A stretch of DNA of 64,000 nt from Variovorax sp. J22P240 (lineage in GTDB: Bacteria > Pseudomonadota > Gammaproteobacteria > Burkholderiales > Burkholderiaceae_C), in NCBI RefSeq assembly GCF_030316855.1, contig NZ_JASZYR010000001.1, forward strand, positions 1,364,001 to 1,428,000. The letters run 5' to 3'. This document shows, in pieces, positions 7,728 to 17,023 of the stretch. Below the pieces are notes generated by a model. The model did no database searches. It saw nothing but the letters and a program-made list of their open reading frames with translations, and had not been told where the DNA came from. How positions within the stretch are numbered: position 1 is the first letter of the stretch; the number at the start of each line of letters is the position of its first letter. The translations under genes were made by a program, and so were the position numbers.

Positions 7728-8251
7728 CTCGACTTGTCCAGTGCGTCCAGGTCGATGACCTCGGCGTCGTACCGCTTGCGCGCCAGCGTCCAGCCGGGAT
7801 ACCGCTGCGCGATGGCTGCGGCCAGCAACTCGCGGTCGACCGGCGCGCGCCACGTTTCGAGATCGCCAGCGGCGGAAGAGTTGGAAGACTTCTCACCGGC
7901 GAGAAGCGTTCCAACTGGTCCAACACCGGAAGGGTTGGAAAACGCCCCATCGTGGGAAGTGTTCCGACTGTTCCGCAGGCTGATGCCGATGTACCAAACA
8001 CCGTTGGAACGTCGCTTGGTGATGCCTGCGACACGCGGGAGCAACGTGCCGAATTCCGCAATATCGGGCGCACCAAGGAAGTCATTGGGGCCGTACGACA
8101 CGCCATAGCGCACGACCGACGAATTCGGGCCGTCTCGCGGCAAGGCACGGAACCAGTGCCGGAAGTCTTCGTACAGCACCCCGCCACGCTCACGGCCATC
8201 GAGCACGCAGCGCCCGGCAATCCAGTCGTCTAGCCAATGGGTACGGCTCAT
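7724..8251 (-). CDS. Stand-alone primase-type winged-helix protein
   Basis: 175 residues, start ATG 8251 inside an ATGA overlap. The N-terminal half (LDDWIAGRCVLDG ... GVLYEDFRHWFR ... VAGITKRR ... VWYIGISLR) follows the pattern of the C-terminal DNA-binding domain of D5/P4-type phage primases, here without the primase-helicase itself. The middle is Ser/Asn-rich (SNSSAAGDL) and the C-terminus helical. It probably binds DNA at replication initiation together with the CHC2 and ATPase proteins; this is inference from pattern and operon position. Confidence 0.55.
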   Translation of the reverse strand: MSRTHWLDDWIAGRCVLDGRERGGVLYEDFRHWFRALPRDGPNSSVVRYGVSYGPNDFLGAPDIAEFGTLLPRVAGITKRRSNGVWYIGISLRNSRNTSHDGAFSNPSGVGPVGTLLAGEKSSNSSAAGDLETWRAPVDRELLAAAIAQRYPGWTLARKRYDAEVIDLDALDKSR

Positions 8252-8454
8252 GACTCGACCCCCAGGCGTTGAGCAAAGGCACGCAGGTCTTCCAGGTCGG
8301 CGCAATAGTGGGACAACTGCCAGCGCGAGACGATGAAGGCGCCACCGGGCAACTGGACGAGCTCATGGCCGCGCAGGACCAGGTCGGCGCGCAGCCGGGC
8401 GAGCAGGGCGCCAGCGTCGGCGCGCGCGTGCGGTTCGAGGTTGCCGTCGCTCAT
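8248..8454 (-). CDS. Small protein of the replication operon
   Basis: 68 residues, MSDGNLEPHARADAG onward, with two predicted helices around a strand pair (GHELVQLPGGAFIVSRW). Both ends are ATGA overlaps (8451-8454 and 8248-8251), strong evidence of translation in the operon. No family recognised; size and fold pattern would suit a small DNA-binding or regulatory factor. Confidence 0.6.
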   Translation of the reverse strand: MSDGNLEPHARADAGALLARLRADLVLRGHELVQLPGGAFIVSRWQLSHYCADLEDLRAFAQRLGVES

Positions 8455-8744
8455 GGCATTTCCCCCACGAGCACCGGCACGCTGTTCGGCCGGCCCAGCA
8501 CCTGGTCAAACTCAGTCAATGCATGGTGCGCTGCGCGGCCGATGGCCGGCACCATCTCTTCACGCTCGTCGGGCGTCGGCTCGCGCGGCGTCCAGGTGGT
8601 GGTGAACCTGCGGAAGCGCAGCCTCGGATGCAGTAGCTGATATTCGCGCCACGGACCCAAGTCGTGGAACCGAAGCTGGAACGCGCCGATGCGATAGCTG
8701 CGAGATGCGCGCTGGCACCAGGGCAGGATGTTTGCAGTCGCCAT
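8451..8744 (-). CDS. Hypothetical protein of the replication operon
   Basis: 97 residues. GGAG nine bases before the ATG at 8744 favours this start over the ATG at 8759. The centre is aromatic and basic (YRIGAFQLRFHDLGPWREY). Its stop overlaps the next start. Function unknown. Confidence 0.6.
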   Translation of the reverse strand: MATANILPWCQRASRSYRIGAFQLRFHDLGPWREYQLLHPRLRFRRFTTTWTPREPTPDEREEMVPAIGRAAHHALTEFDQVLGRPNSVPVLVGEMP

Positions 8745-8824
8745 GGTTGAGGTCTCCATGGCCGGCAGCGGTGGTTGGGCAAGCTCAGGCGTTACGATGA
8801 CGCCTCTGTCCTTTCCAGAGCTTC

Positions 8825-8854
8825 GGCCGGCCCACCATGCCGGCCTTTCTTTTT
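8825..8854 (+). terminator. Hairpin with T-run on the plus strand
   Basis: Stem GGCCGGC (8825-8831) / GCCGGCC (8839-8845) with a 7-base loop, followed by TTTCTTTTT: a good intrinsic terminator for plus-strand transcripts. There is no plus-strand protein gene to serve, so it may end an antisense RNA or insulate the element; on the minus strand it lies directly after the 8853-9206 gene but lacks a T-run there. Confidence 0.55.
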
Positions 8855-9206
8855 ATGCGTTCGCTGCCTGGTCGACCTTGCGCGGTCGGCCCACTGGCCG
8901 CCCCGTGGGCGCACGGCGCGGCGCGCGCTCGCCTGTGCGGCGCGCCTCTGGGTCGAGGGGCGCCTGAATGAGCCTGGGCAGCGCATCGACAATGCGCTCG
9001 CTGTCCAGCAGCAGGCCGTTGGGCGTCTCTACCGCGAGGCCTTCATCGAGCAGCTGCTGCTTGCGAGTGGTGACGAACCAGTTCGCGCTGTTCGCGGAAC
9101 GAAAGAGATTCGGGAAGCATTCGACGAGCCAGGATGGCCGGCGAAGTGCCTGCAGGAACTGCTCGCGTGTGCGCGGATCGGGCGCGCTGCGGGTGGTCTT
9201 TCTCAT
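8853..9206 (-). CDS. Hypothetical protein at head of the early region
   Basis: 117 residues from the ATG at 9206, chosen because AAGGG lies at a usable distance, whereas it abuts the alternative ATG at 9215. Contains EQFLQALRRPSWLVECFPNLF and an Arg/Pro-rich basic tail (RRAPTGRPVGRPRKVDQ) with an AT-hook-like GRPVGRPRK core, suggesting DNA binding. It is the first gene after the regulatory gap, a usual place for a satellite regulator. Confidence 0.55.
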   Translation of the reverse strand: MRKTTRSAPDPRTREQFLQALRRPSWLVECFPNLFRSANSANWFVTTRKQQLLDEGLAVETPNGLLLDSERIVDALPRLIQAPLDPEARRTGERAPRRAPTGRPVGRPRKVDQAANA

Positions 9207-9504
9207 GGGGTGCATCCCTTCGCAATGACAACAAATTGACAGCGCCGTGCCAACGGCAATGGCAATGGTTGCGCGCCACAGCGGGCTCGTACAAGAGGGA
9301 AAATTTTTTGCGGCGCGTGGCGCGCTGCCGGCGAAAAGGCAGCTTCACCTTGCTGATACCTCCATATCCACTCATGCACACGGGTGCTCACTGAATCTCA
9401 CTGCGCGGACCGCCGGAAAAAATTTTTCACTGCTGCGTCAATGGTCGAGGCGCCGATGCGGTTTTATTGCAATGCGTGTGCGATCGTGCTACGGGCCGCA
9501 CGCG
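9207..9504. promoter_or_regulatory. Regulatory gap with two AT palindromes
   Basis: No gene. Two similar AT blocks stand out: GGGAAAATTTTTTGC at 9298-9311 and GGAAAAAATTTTTCAC at 9415-9430, about 115 bp apart, each nearly palindromic. They lie upstream of the minus-strand early genes and could be operators for a repressor or curved DNA for integrase or host-factor binding. No promoter hexamers were assigned with confidence. Confidence 0.4.
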
Positions 9505-9540
9505 CAAAAAAGCCCGCGCGGTGCGGCCACCGGGCGGGCT
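9505..9540 (-). terminator. Integrase gene terminator
   Basis: On the minus strand AGCCCGC, a GC-rich loop region and GCGGGCT form a strong stem followed by TTTTTT. It begins about 32 bases after the integrase stop and would keep integrase transcription from reading into the early genes. Confidence 0.75.
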
Positions 9541-9572
9541 GGGGGTTGGCGGGCTTTGGCGAGCCGGAGGCT

Positions 9573-10475
9573 TCAGCCGAAGACTGAGTCCACGAGTTGG
9601 GTGCGACTGGTCAAGTCGAGGTGCGAATAGCGCGCGGACATGCGCGGGCTGCTGTGGTTCAAGTGAACCATCAACTGAATCGTGCTGGCGCCGGCGGCCG
9701 CGAGCGCAGAGGCGCTGCTGTGCCTCAGCGTGTGGATGGTCACGTCGCGCCCGGGCAGCGCCTTGCGCGCCAGGGCGGCAAAGGCGCTGGTGCAGTTGTG
9801 CGGGTGGCCTGGGCGGTTCTGGCTCTCGAAGACGTACACGCCGGGCGCCCTGCCCGCCTCGCCCCCAATCGCCTTGAGCTCGGCGACGACACGCTGGGTC
9901 AACGCGACTTCATGCGGGCGCCCGTTCTTGGTGGTCGGGATCGAAATGCGCCGCCCTTCGAGGTCGACCTGGCCCCATCGCAACTCGCGCAGGTTGGCCA
10001 CGCGCAGGCCCGATGTGTAGGCCAGGAGCACGAACAGGGGGAGCTTGCGCCAGAGCTCGAGGCGAGCGACGGCCACGAGCTTGTCGATCTCCTCGGGGCG
10101 CAGGAACTCGAACTTCTTGGGCGGCTCGGGATTGATGGCCACATCCTTGCACGGATGCTGGACGGTGCGCGGGAGTTTCCGGTTGCGCCGGGCCCAGGTG
10201 AAGACGGCCGAGACCGAAGAGCGGTAGCGGTTGATCGAGGCGCCCGACAGGGGCTTGCCGGTGGCGATGGCGCCGCGGCCTTTGTAGTTCTGCATCTTGC
10301 CGCGCTGGGCGAGTGCGATCAGGCCGTCCTCGATGTCGTCTGCGGTGACGTCCTTGGCGGCCTTGCCGGCGAGGTACTCGCGCCAGTAGGCGACTTGTGT
10401 TTTGCGCGCTGGGTCCTTGCCTTCAAACAAATGAAGGTAGGCATCACAAAGCTCTGCGAAAAGCAGGTTGTGCAT
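9573..10475 (-). CDS. int: Tyrosine site-specific integrase
   Basis: 300 residues from the ATG at 10475, preceded by CAGGAG at nine bases. The catalytic set is complete: Arg158 (TSGLR), Lys183, His248-x2-Arg251 (HTLRH), His274 and nucleophile Tyr283 (ARYSHL). The N-terminal 110 residues form the SAM-like core-binding domain. It lies between the element and the intact tRNA-Cys, whose 3' half is duplicated at the other end, so it is the enzyme that integrated the element. No excisionase gene was recognised. Confidence 0.93.
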   Translation of the reverse strand: MHNLLFAELCDAYLHLFEGKDPARKTQVAYWREYLAGKAAKDVTADDIEDGLIALAQRGKMQNYKGRGAIATGKPLSGASINRYRSSVSAVFTWARRNRKLPRTVQHPCKDVAINPEPPKKFEFLRPEEIDKLVAVARLELWRKLPLFVLLAYTSGLRVANLRELRWGQVDLEGRRISIPTTKNGRPHEVALTQRVVAELKAIGGEAGRAPGVYVFESQNRPGHPHNCTSAFAALARKALPGRDVTIHTLRHSSASALAAAGASTIQLMVHLNHSSPRMSARYSHLDLTSRTQLVDSVFG

Positions 10476-10562
10476 GGTTGAAAACTCCTGGTTCTGCGTT
10501 AGGGGATGCATTGGTCTGAGACCAATGCAGAAACCCTTGGCACGGCGCATGAACCGGACGTT

Positions 10563-10606
10563 TGGAGGCGCGACCCGGAGTCGAACCGGGCTAGACGGAT
10601 TTGCAA
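10563..10606 (-). repeat. Right attachment repeat inside tRNA-Cys
   Basis: The 44 bases shared with 136-179. This copy is part of the complete tRNA-Cys gene, so integration restored the tRNA. Confidence 0.92.
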
Positions 10607-10636
10607 TCCGTTGCATAACCGCTTTGCTATCGCGCC
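10563..10636 (-). tRNA. tRNA-Cys (GCA), intact
   Basis: 74 bases with a 7-bp acceptor stem (GGCGCGA / TCGCGCC), encoded CCA, T-loop GTTCGACTC and anticodon loop ATTGCAA giving GCA. It is the insertion site of the 10.4-kb element, whose other end carries a copy of its 3' part. Confidence 0.95.
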
Positions 10637-10677
10637 ACGTTCTTTTTCTAGACTTTCGAAGTCCTACGAATACCGCG

Positions 10678-10707
10678 AAAAAAAGGGAAGCCTCAGCTTC
10701 CCTTTTT
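10678..10707. terminator. Symmetric hairpin between tRNA-Cys and tRNA-Gly
   Basis: AAAAAGGGAAG / CTTCCCTTTTT stem with a 6-base loop, giving A- and T-runs on both strands. It can terminate in either direction and separates the two tRNA genes. Confidence 0.65.
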
Positions 10708-10713
10708 CAAAAC

Positions 10714-10789
10714 TGGAGCGGGAAAAGAGTCTCGAACTCTCGACCTCAACCTTGGCAAGGTTGCGCTCTACCAACTGAGCTATTCCCGC
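10714..10789 (-). tRNA. tRNA-Gly (GCC)
   Basis: 76 bases with acceptor GCGGGAA / TTCCCGC, D-arm AGCTCAGTTGGTAGAGC, anticodon loop with GCC (CTTGGCAAG arm) and encoded CCA. First gene of the minus-strand tRNA cluster. Confidence 0.95.
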
Positions 10790-10842
10790 GTTTCGAGCCT
10801 CGAATTATATACCATTTTTTCGAAGTCCCGCAACTGTCGCCA

Positions 10843-13284
<2,442 letters not shown>

Positions 13285-13309
13285 GGGGATCCTTTACTTG
13301 ATCATGGAA

Positions 13310-13337
13310 AGATGGTCGGCGGCACGCACTTTTCAAG
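13310..13337 (-). promoter_or_regulatory. Sigma-32-type promoter of lon
   Basis: On the minus strand CTTGAAA (13337-13331), a 13-bp spacer and GACCATCT (13317-13310) match the heat-shock consensus CTTGAAA / CCCCATNT, about 25 bases before the lon ATG. The -35 is an exact match; the -10 has the CAT-T core. Confidence 0.65.
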
Positions 13338-13403
13338 TGCGCGGGCACGGTCTTCGTCGAAGACGCCGGACGCCTGGCGGGGAGCGGCCGGCTGCTTGTG
13401 CAT

Positions 13404-14675
13404 TCAGGCCTTCTTGGCTGCTTCGCGGTAGACCAGCAAGGGCGGCTTGTTCTCGTCGATCGTGGATTCCTCGACCACGACCTTGTCGACATTGGCCGTG
13501 TTCGGCAACTCGAACATCGTGTCGATCAGCGACTGCTCCAGGATCGAACGCAGACCGCGTGCACCCGTCTTGCGGGCCAGCGCCTTGCGTGCGATCGCCT
13601 TCAGCGCCGCGGGGCGGATTTCGAGGTCCACGCCTTCCATCTGCAGGAGCTTGGTGAACTGCTTGACCACCGCGTTCTTCGGTTCGGTCAGGATCTGGAC
13701 CAGCGCGTCCTCGCTGAGCTCGGCGAGCGAGGCCACGACCGGCATGCGGCCGACCAGCTCGGGAATCAGGCCGAACTTGATCAGGTCTTCGGGCTCGACT
13801 TCGCGGAACACTTCGGTGATGCTGCGCTGCTTCTTGCTCTTGACCGAAGCGCCGAAGCCGATGCCCGAGGCTTCGGTGCGGTTTTCGATGACCTTTTCCA
13901 GCCCCGCGAACGCGCCGCCGCAGATGAACAGGATGTTGGTCGTGTCGATCTGCAGGAAATCCTGATTGGGATGTTTGCGGCCGCCTTGCGGGGGCACGCT
14001 GGCCATCGTGCCTTCGATCAGCTTCAGCAGCGCCTGTTGCACGCCCTCGCCCGACACGTCGCGGGTGATCGAAGGGTTGTCCGACTTGCGCGAGATCTTG
14101 TCGATTTCGTCGATATAGACGATGCCGCGCTGGGCGCGCTCGACCTCGTAGTTGCAGCTTTGCAGCAGCTTCTGGATGATGTTCTCGACGTCCTCACCCA
14201 CGTAGCCGGCTTCGGTCAGCGTCGTGGCGTCAGCCATCACGAAAGGCACATCGAGCATGCGCGCGAGTGTCTGCGCCAGCAGGGTCTTGCCGGAGCCGGT
14301 GGGCCCGATCAGCAGGATGTTGCTCTTGCTGAGCTCGACGTCGTCGCCCTTCGCCTTTTCCTTGTGGCGCAGGCGCTTGTAGTGGTTGTAGACCGCAACG
14401 GAGAGCATCCGCTTGGCGGGTTCCTGGCCGATGACGTAGTTGTCGAGGTTGGTCTTGATCTCCAGCGGCGTCGGCAGGTCGCTGCGCGCCTCGCGCGTTT
14501 CGTCGCCCGCGGGGAGTTCGTCGCGAATGATCTCATTGCAGAGATCGATGCATTCGTCGCAAATGAAGACCGAAGGTCCGGCGATCAGCTTCTTGACCTC
14601 GTGCTGACTTTTCCCGCAGAACGAGCAGTAGAGCGTTTTTTCGCTGGAGGAGCCTTTTTTCTCGGCCATGGACAA
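13404..14675 (-). CDS. clpX: ClpX unfoldase subunit of ClpXP
   Basis: 423 residues. N-terminal zinc-binding domain with four cysteines (YCSFC near 16-20 and ICDEC), then the AAA+ core with GPTGSGKT, the YVGEDVE segment and IDKI. It unfolds tagged substrates and feeds them to ClpP. The gene follows clpP and a hairpin terminator on the minus strand, so part of its expression may come from its own promoter or read-through. Confidence 0.97.
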   Translation of the reverse strand: MSMAEKKGSSSEKTLYCSFCGKSQHEVKKLIAGPSVFICDECIDLCNEIIRDELPAGDETREARSDLPTPLEIKTNLDNYVIGQEPAKRMLSVAVYNHYKRLRHKEKAKGDDVELSKSNILLIGPTGSGKTLLAQTLARMLDVPFVMADATTLTEAGYVGEDVENIIQKLLQSCNYEVERAQRGIVYIDEIDKISRKSDNPSITRDVSGEGVQQALLKLIEGTMASVPPQGGRKHPNQDFLQIDTTNILFICGGAFAGLEKVIENRTEASGIGFGASVKSKKQRSITEVFREVEPEDLIKFGLIPELVGRMPVVASLAELSEDALVQILTEPKNAVVKQFTKLLQMEGVDLEIRPAALKAIARKALARKTGARGLRSILEQSLIDTMFELPNTANVDKVVVEESTIDENKPPLLVYREAAKKA

Positions 14676-14707
14676 ATGCCTCGTAACAGGGGTTTAACAA
14701 TGATAGC

Positions 14708-14748
14708 GAAACAAAAACGGCGTTCCCCGTGTGGGGAAACGCCGTTGT
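14708..14748 (-). terminator. Hairpin terminator after clpP
   Basis: On the minus strand ACGGCGTTTCCCC and GGGGAACGCCGT form a near-perfect 12-bp stem with a short ACAC loop, followed by TTTTTGT. It lies between clpP and clpX and probably attenuates rather than fully separates them. Confidence 0.7.
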
Positions 14749-14775
14749 TGCTCGGGCGCCTCAACGCCAGGTGCC

Positions 14776-15384
14776 TTAACTGCGCTTCGAGATCACTTGG
14801 TCGATCAGACCGTACTCTTTGGACTCGTCCGCCGTCAGGAAGTAATCCCGCTCGGTATCGCGAGCGATCTTCTCGAAGGACTGGCCGGTACGGTCCGCCA
14901 GGATGCGGTTCATCTGCTCGCGCGTCTTGAGGATGTCGCGGGCGTGGATCTCGATGTCCGTGGCCTGGCCGCGGGCGCCGCCCAGGACCTGGTGAATCAT
15001 GATCTTCGAGTTCGGGAGCGAGAAACGCTTGCCCTTCTCGCCTGCCGCCAGGAGGAAGGCGCCCATGCTGGCCGCGAAACCGATGCACAGCGTCGACACG
15101 TCGGGCTTGATGAACTGCATGGTGTCGTAAATCGCCATGCCGGCGCTCACGCTGCCGCCCGGGGAGTTGATGTAGAACGAAATGTCCTTGTCCGGGTTCT
15201 CGCTCTCGAGGAACAAGAGCTGCGCCACCACGAGATTGGCGGTCTGGTCGTTGACTTCACCGACCAGGAAGATCACCCGTTCCTTGAGAAGGCGCGAATA
15301 GATGTCGTAGGACCGTTCGCCACGGCCCGACTGCTCGATGACCATCGGAACCATGCCGAGGCCCGTAATTTCCTGTGCGCTCAT
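14776..15384 (-). CDS. clpP: ClpP protease subunit
   Basis: 202 residues from the ATG at 15384, which has GGAGAG upstream; a longer frame from 15441 lacks support. Catalytic Ser in GFAASMGA, His in MIHQVLGG and Asp in the usual ARDTERD segment are all present. It forms the tetradecameric proteolytic chamber served by ClpX from the next gene. It lies between tig and clpX, the common order in proteobacteria. Confidence 0.97.
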   Translation of the reverse strand: MSAQEITGLGMVPMVIEQSGRGERSYDIYSRLLKERVIFLVGEVNDQTANLVVAQLLFLESENPDKDISFYINSPGGSVSAGMAIYDTMQFIKPDVSTLCIGFAASMGAFLLAAGEKGKRFSLPNSKIMIHQVLGGARGQATDIEIHARDILKTREQMNRILADRTGQSFEKIARDTERDYFLTADESKEYGLIDQVISKRS

Positions 15385-15422
15385 GTTTGCTCTCCAGAGG
15401 GGTTTGTACTGTACCCAGACGA

Positions 15423-15454
15423 AATGGGGCTCGTGCCGCAAAGCACAAGCCCCA
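15423..15454. other. Hairpin between tig and clpP
   Basis: Near-perfect inverted repeat ATGGGGCT(C/T)GTGC with a short loop, 27 bases after the tig stop. The following T-run is weak (TTTCG on the minus strand), so it may be an RNA-processing or stability element rather than a terminator. Confidence 0.45.
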
Positions 15455-15480
15455 TGGATGGACTGCAGTGCTCCGCCCGA

Positions 15481-16794
15481 TCAGCCCTGTTGGGCCATCA
15501 GTTCGTCGAAGGAAACCGACTTGGCGTTGACCTTGGCCTTGCCGAGCACGAAGTCCGTCACATTGTTCTCGATCACGACGGCTTCGACTTCCGCGAGGCG
15601 GCGGTTGTCGCTGAAATACCAGCGAACCACGTCGGCCGGCTTCTCGTAGCTGGCGGCGAGTTCGTCGATGTGGGCCTTGATCTGCTCGGGCTTGGCCTGC
15701 AGGTTGTTCGCGCGGACCAGTTCGGCCACCACCAGGCCCAGGCGCACGCGGCGCTCGGCTTGCGGGCGGAACACGTCGTCGGGGATCGGCGCCTTCTCGG
15801 CGTCCTTGATGCCGCGCTGCTTGAGCTCGGCGCGGGCGCCTTCGATCATGCGGTCGACTTCGGCCTGCACGCTCGACTTGGGCAGGTCCAGCTCGGCGCT
15901 GGCGATCAGCGTGTCCATCACCGCGTTCTTGTTGCGGGCCAGCAGGCGGAACTTGACTTCGCGCTCGAGGTTCTTCTTGATGTCGGCGCGCAGGCCTTCG
16001 ACCGTGGCGTCGGCGATGCCGAGCGACTTGGCGAGCTGTTCGTTGACTTCTGGCAGATGCGAAGCTTCGATCTTCTTCACGGTGACCATGAAGTCGGCTT
16101 GCTTGCCGGCCACGTCCTTGCCGTGATAGTCGGCCGGGAAGGACAGCGGGAAGGTGCGGCTGTCGCCGGACTTCAAGCCACGCACGGCATCTTCGAATTC
16201 CTTGAGCATCTGGCCTTCGCCTACGATGAACTGGAAGTCCTCGGCCTTGCCACCTTGGAAGGTTTCGCCGTCGATCTTGCCTTCGAAGTCGACCGTGACA
16301 CGGTCGCCGTCCTGCACGGCGGCATCCTGCGCGCGCTGCGCGAAGGTGCGGCGTTGCTTGCGCAGGATGTCGAGCGTCTTGTCGATCGCGTCGTCACCCA
16401 CCTCGGCGCTGAGCTTTTCGACTTCGGCGCCGGACAGGTCATTGATCTTGACTTCCGGGAAAACTTCGAAAACCGCGTCGAAAGCGAGCTCGCCTTCGGG
16501 CGCGTTTTCCTTTTCGGTGATGCGCGGCTGGCCGGCCACGCGCAGCTTGGCTTCGTTGGCGGCGTGCGAGAAAGCCTCGCCGACCTTGTCGTTCATGACT
16601 TCGTAGTGAACCGAGTAGCCATAGCGCTGGGCCACGACGTTCATCGGCACCTTGCCGGGACGGAAGCCGTCCATCTTGACGGTGCGGGCCAGCTTCTTGA
16701 GGCGCGAATCGACCTCGGACTGGATGGTGCCGACCGGCAAGGTCAGCGTGATCTTGCGTTCGAGTTTCTCGAGGGTTTCAACGTTCACGGTCAT
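15481..16794 (-). CDS. tig: Trigger factor, ribosome-associated chaperone
   Basis: 437 residues, close to the family norm. N-terminal ribosome-binding domain with the signature FRPGKVPMNV around residue 44, a central FKBP-type prolyl isomerase domain (GDRVTVDFEGKIDGE onward), then the helical C-terminal chaperone arms. The start has AAGGAAG upstream. It opens the tig-clpP-clpX-lon proteostasis block. Confidence 0.97.
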   Translation of the reverse strand: MTVNVETLEKLERKITLTLPVGTIQSEVDSRLKKLARTVKMDGFRPGKVPMNVVAQRYGYSVHYEVMNDKVGEAFSHAANEAKLRVAGQPRITEKENAPEGELAFDAVFEVFPEVKINDLSGAEVEKLSAEVGDDAIDKTLDILRKQRRTFAQRAQDAAVQDGDRVTVDFEGKIDGETFQGGKAEDFQFIVGEGQMLKEFEDAVRGLKSGDSRTFPLSFPADYHGKDVAGKQADFMVTVKKIEASHLPEVNEQLAKSLGIADATVEGLRADIKKNLEREVKFRLLARNKNAVMDTLIASAELDLPKSSVQAEVDRMIEGARAELKQRGIKDAEKAPIPDDVFRPQAERRVRLGLVVAELVRANNLQAKPEQIKAHIDELAASYEKPADVVRWYFSDNRRLAEVEAVVIENNVTDFVLGKAKVNAKSVSFDELMAQQG

Positions 16795-16823
16795 ATCAGT
16801 CTTCCTTGTGAGGGGTCTTGTGC

Positions 16824-16910
16824 TGGTGCGCGGGGCCGGACTCGAACCGGCACGCCATTGCTGGCGTCAGGACCTAAACCTGGTGCGTCTACCAATTTCG
16901 CCACCCGCGC
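16824..16910 (-). tRNA. tRNA-Leu (UAG)
   Basis: 87 bases with the long variable arm of class II tRNAs, acceptor GCGCGGG / CCCGCGC, anticodon loop TTTAGGT giving TAG, T-loop GGTTCGAGTCC and encoded CCA. It lies just upstream of tig on the same strand. Confidence 0.95.
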
Positions 16911-17023
16911 GGTTCCAGTTGTCTTCAGGCGATGAATGAACGAAAGCGGCCCACAGGCCGCCTTCGTCTATCAGGAGCGGACGACCCGGAAGTCCCCCGC
17001 TTGAAATCGGTCAACCGCGTATT

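Larger units (their letters stand above)
136..10606. mobile_element. Integrated phage-satellite-like element in tRNA-Cys
   Basis: The segment is bounded by 44-bp perfect direct repeats equal to the anticodon loop to CCA end of tRNA-Cys. It encodes a tyrosine integrase beside the intact tRNA, replication proteins (CHC2 zinc ribbon, primase-type winged helix, RepA-like ATPase), repeat arrays resembling an origin, and a capsid plus small-terminase module. No portal, large terminase, tail or lysis genes are seen. Nearly all genes run on the minus strand. A capsid-encoding satellite (PICI-like) is the best reading; a heavily deleted prophage is the alternative. Confidence 0.85.
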
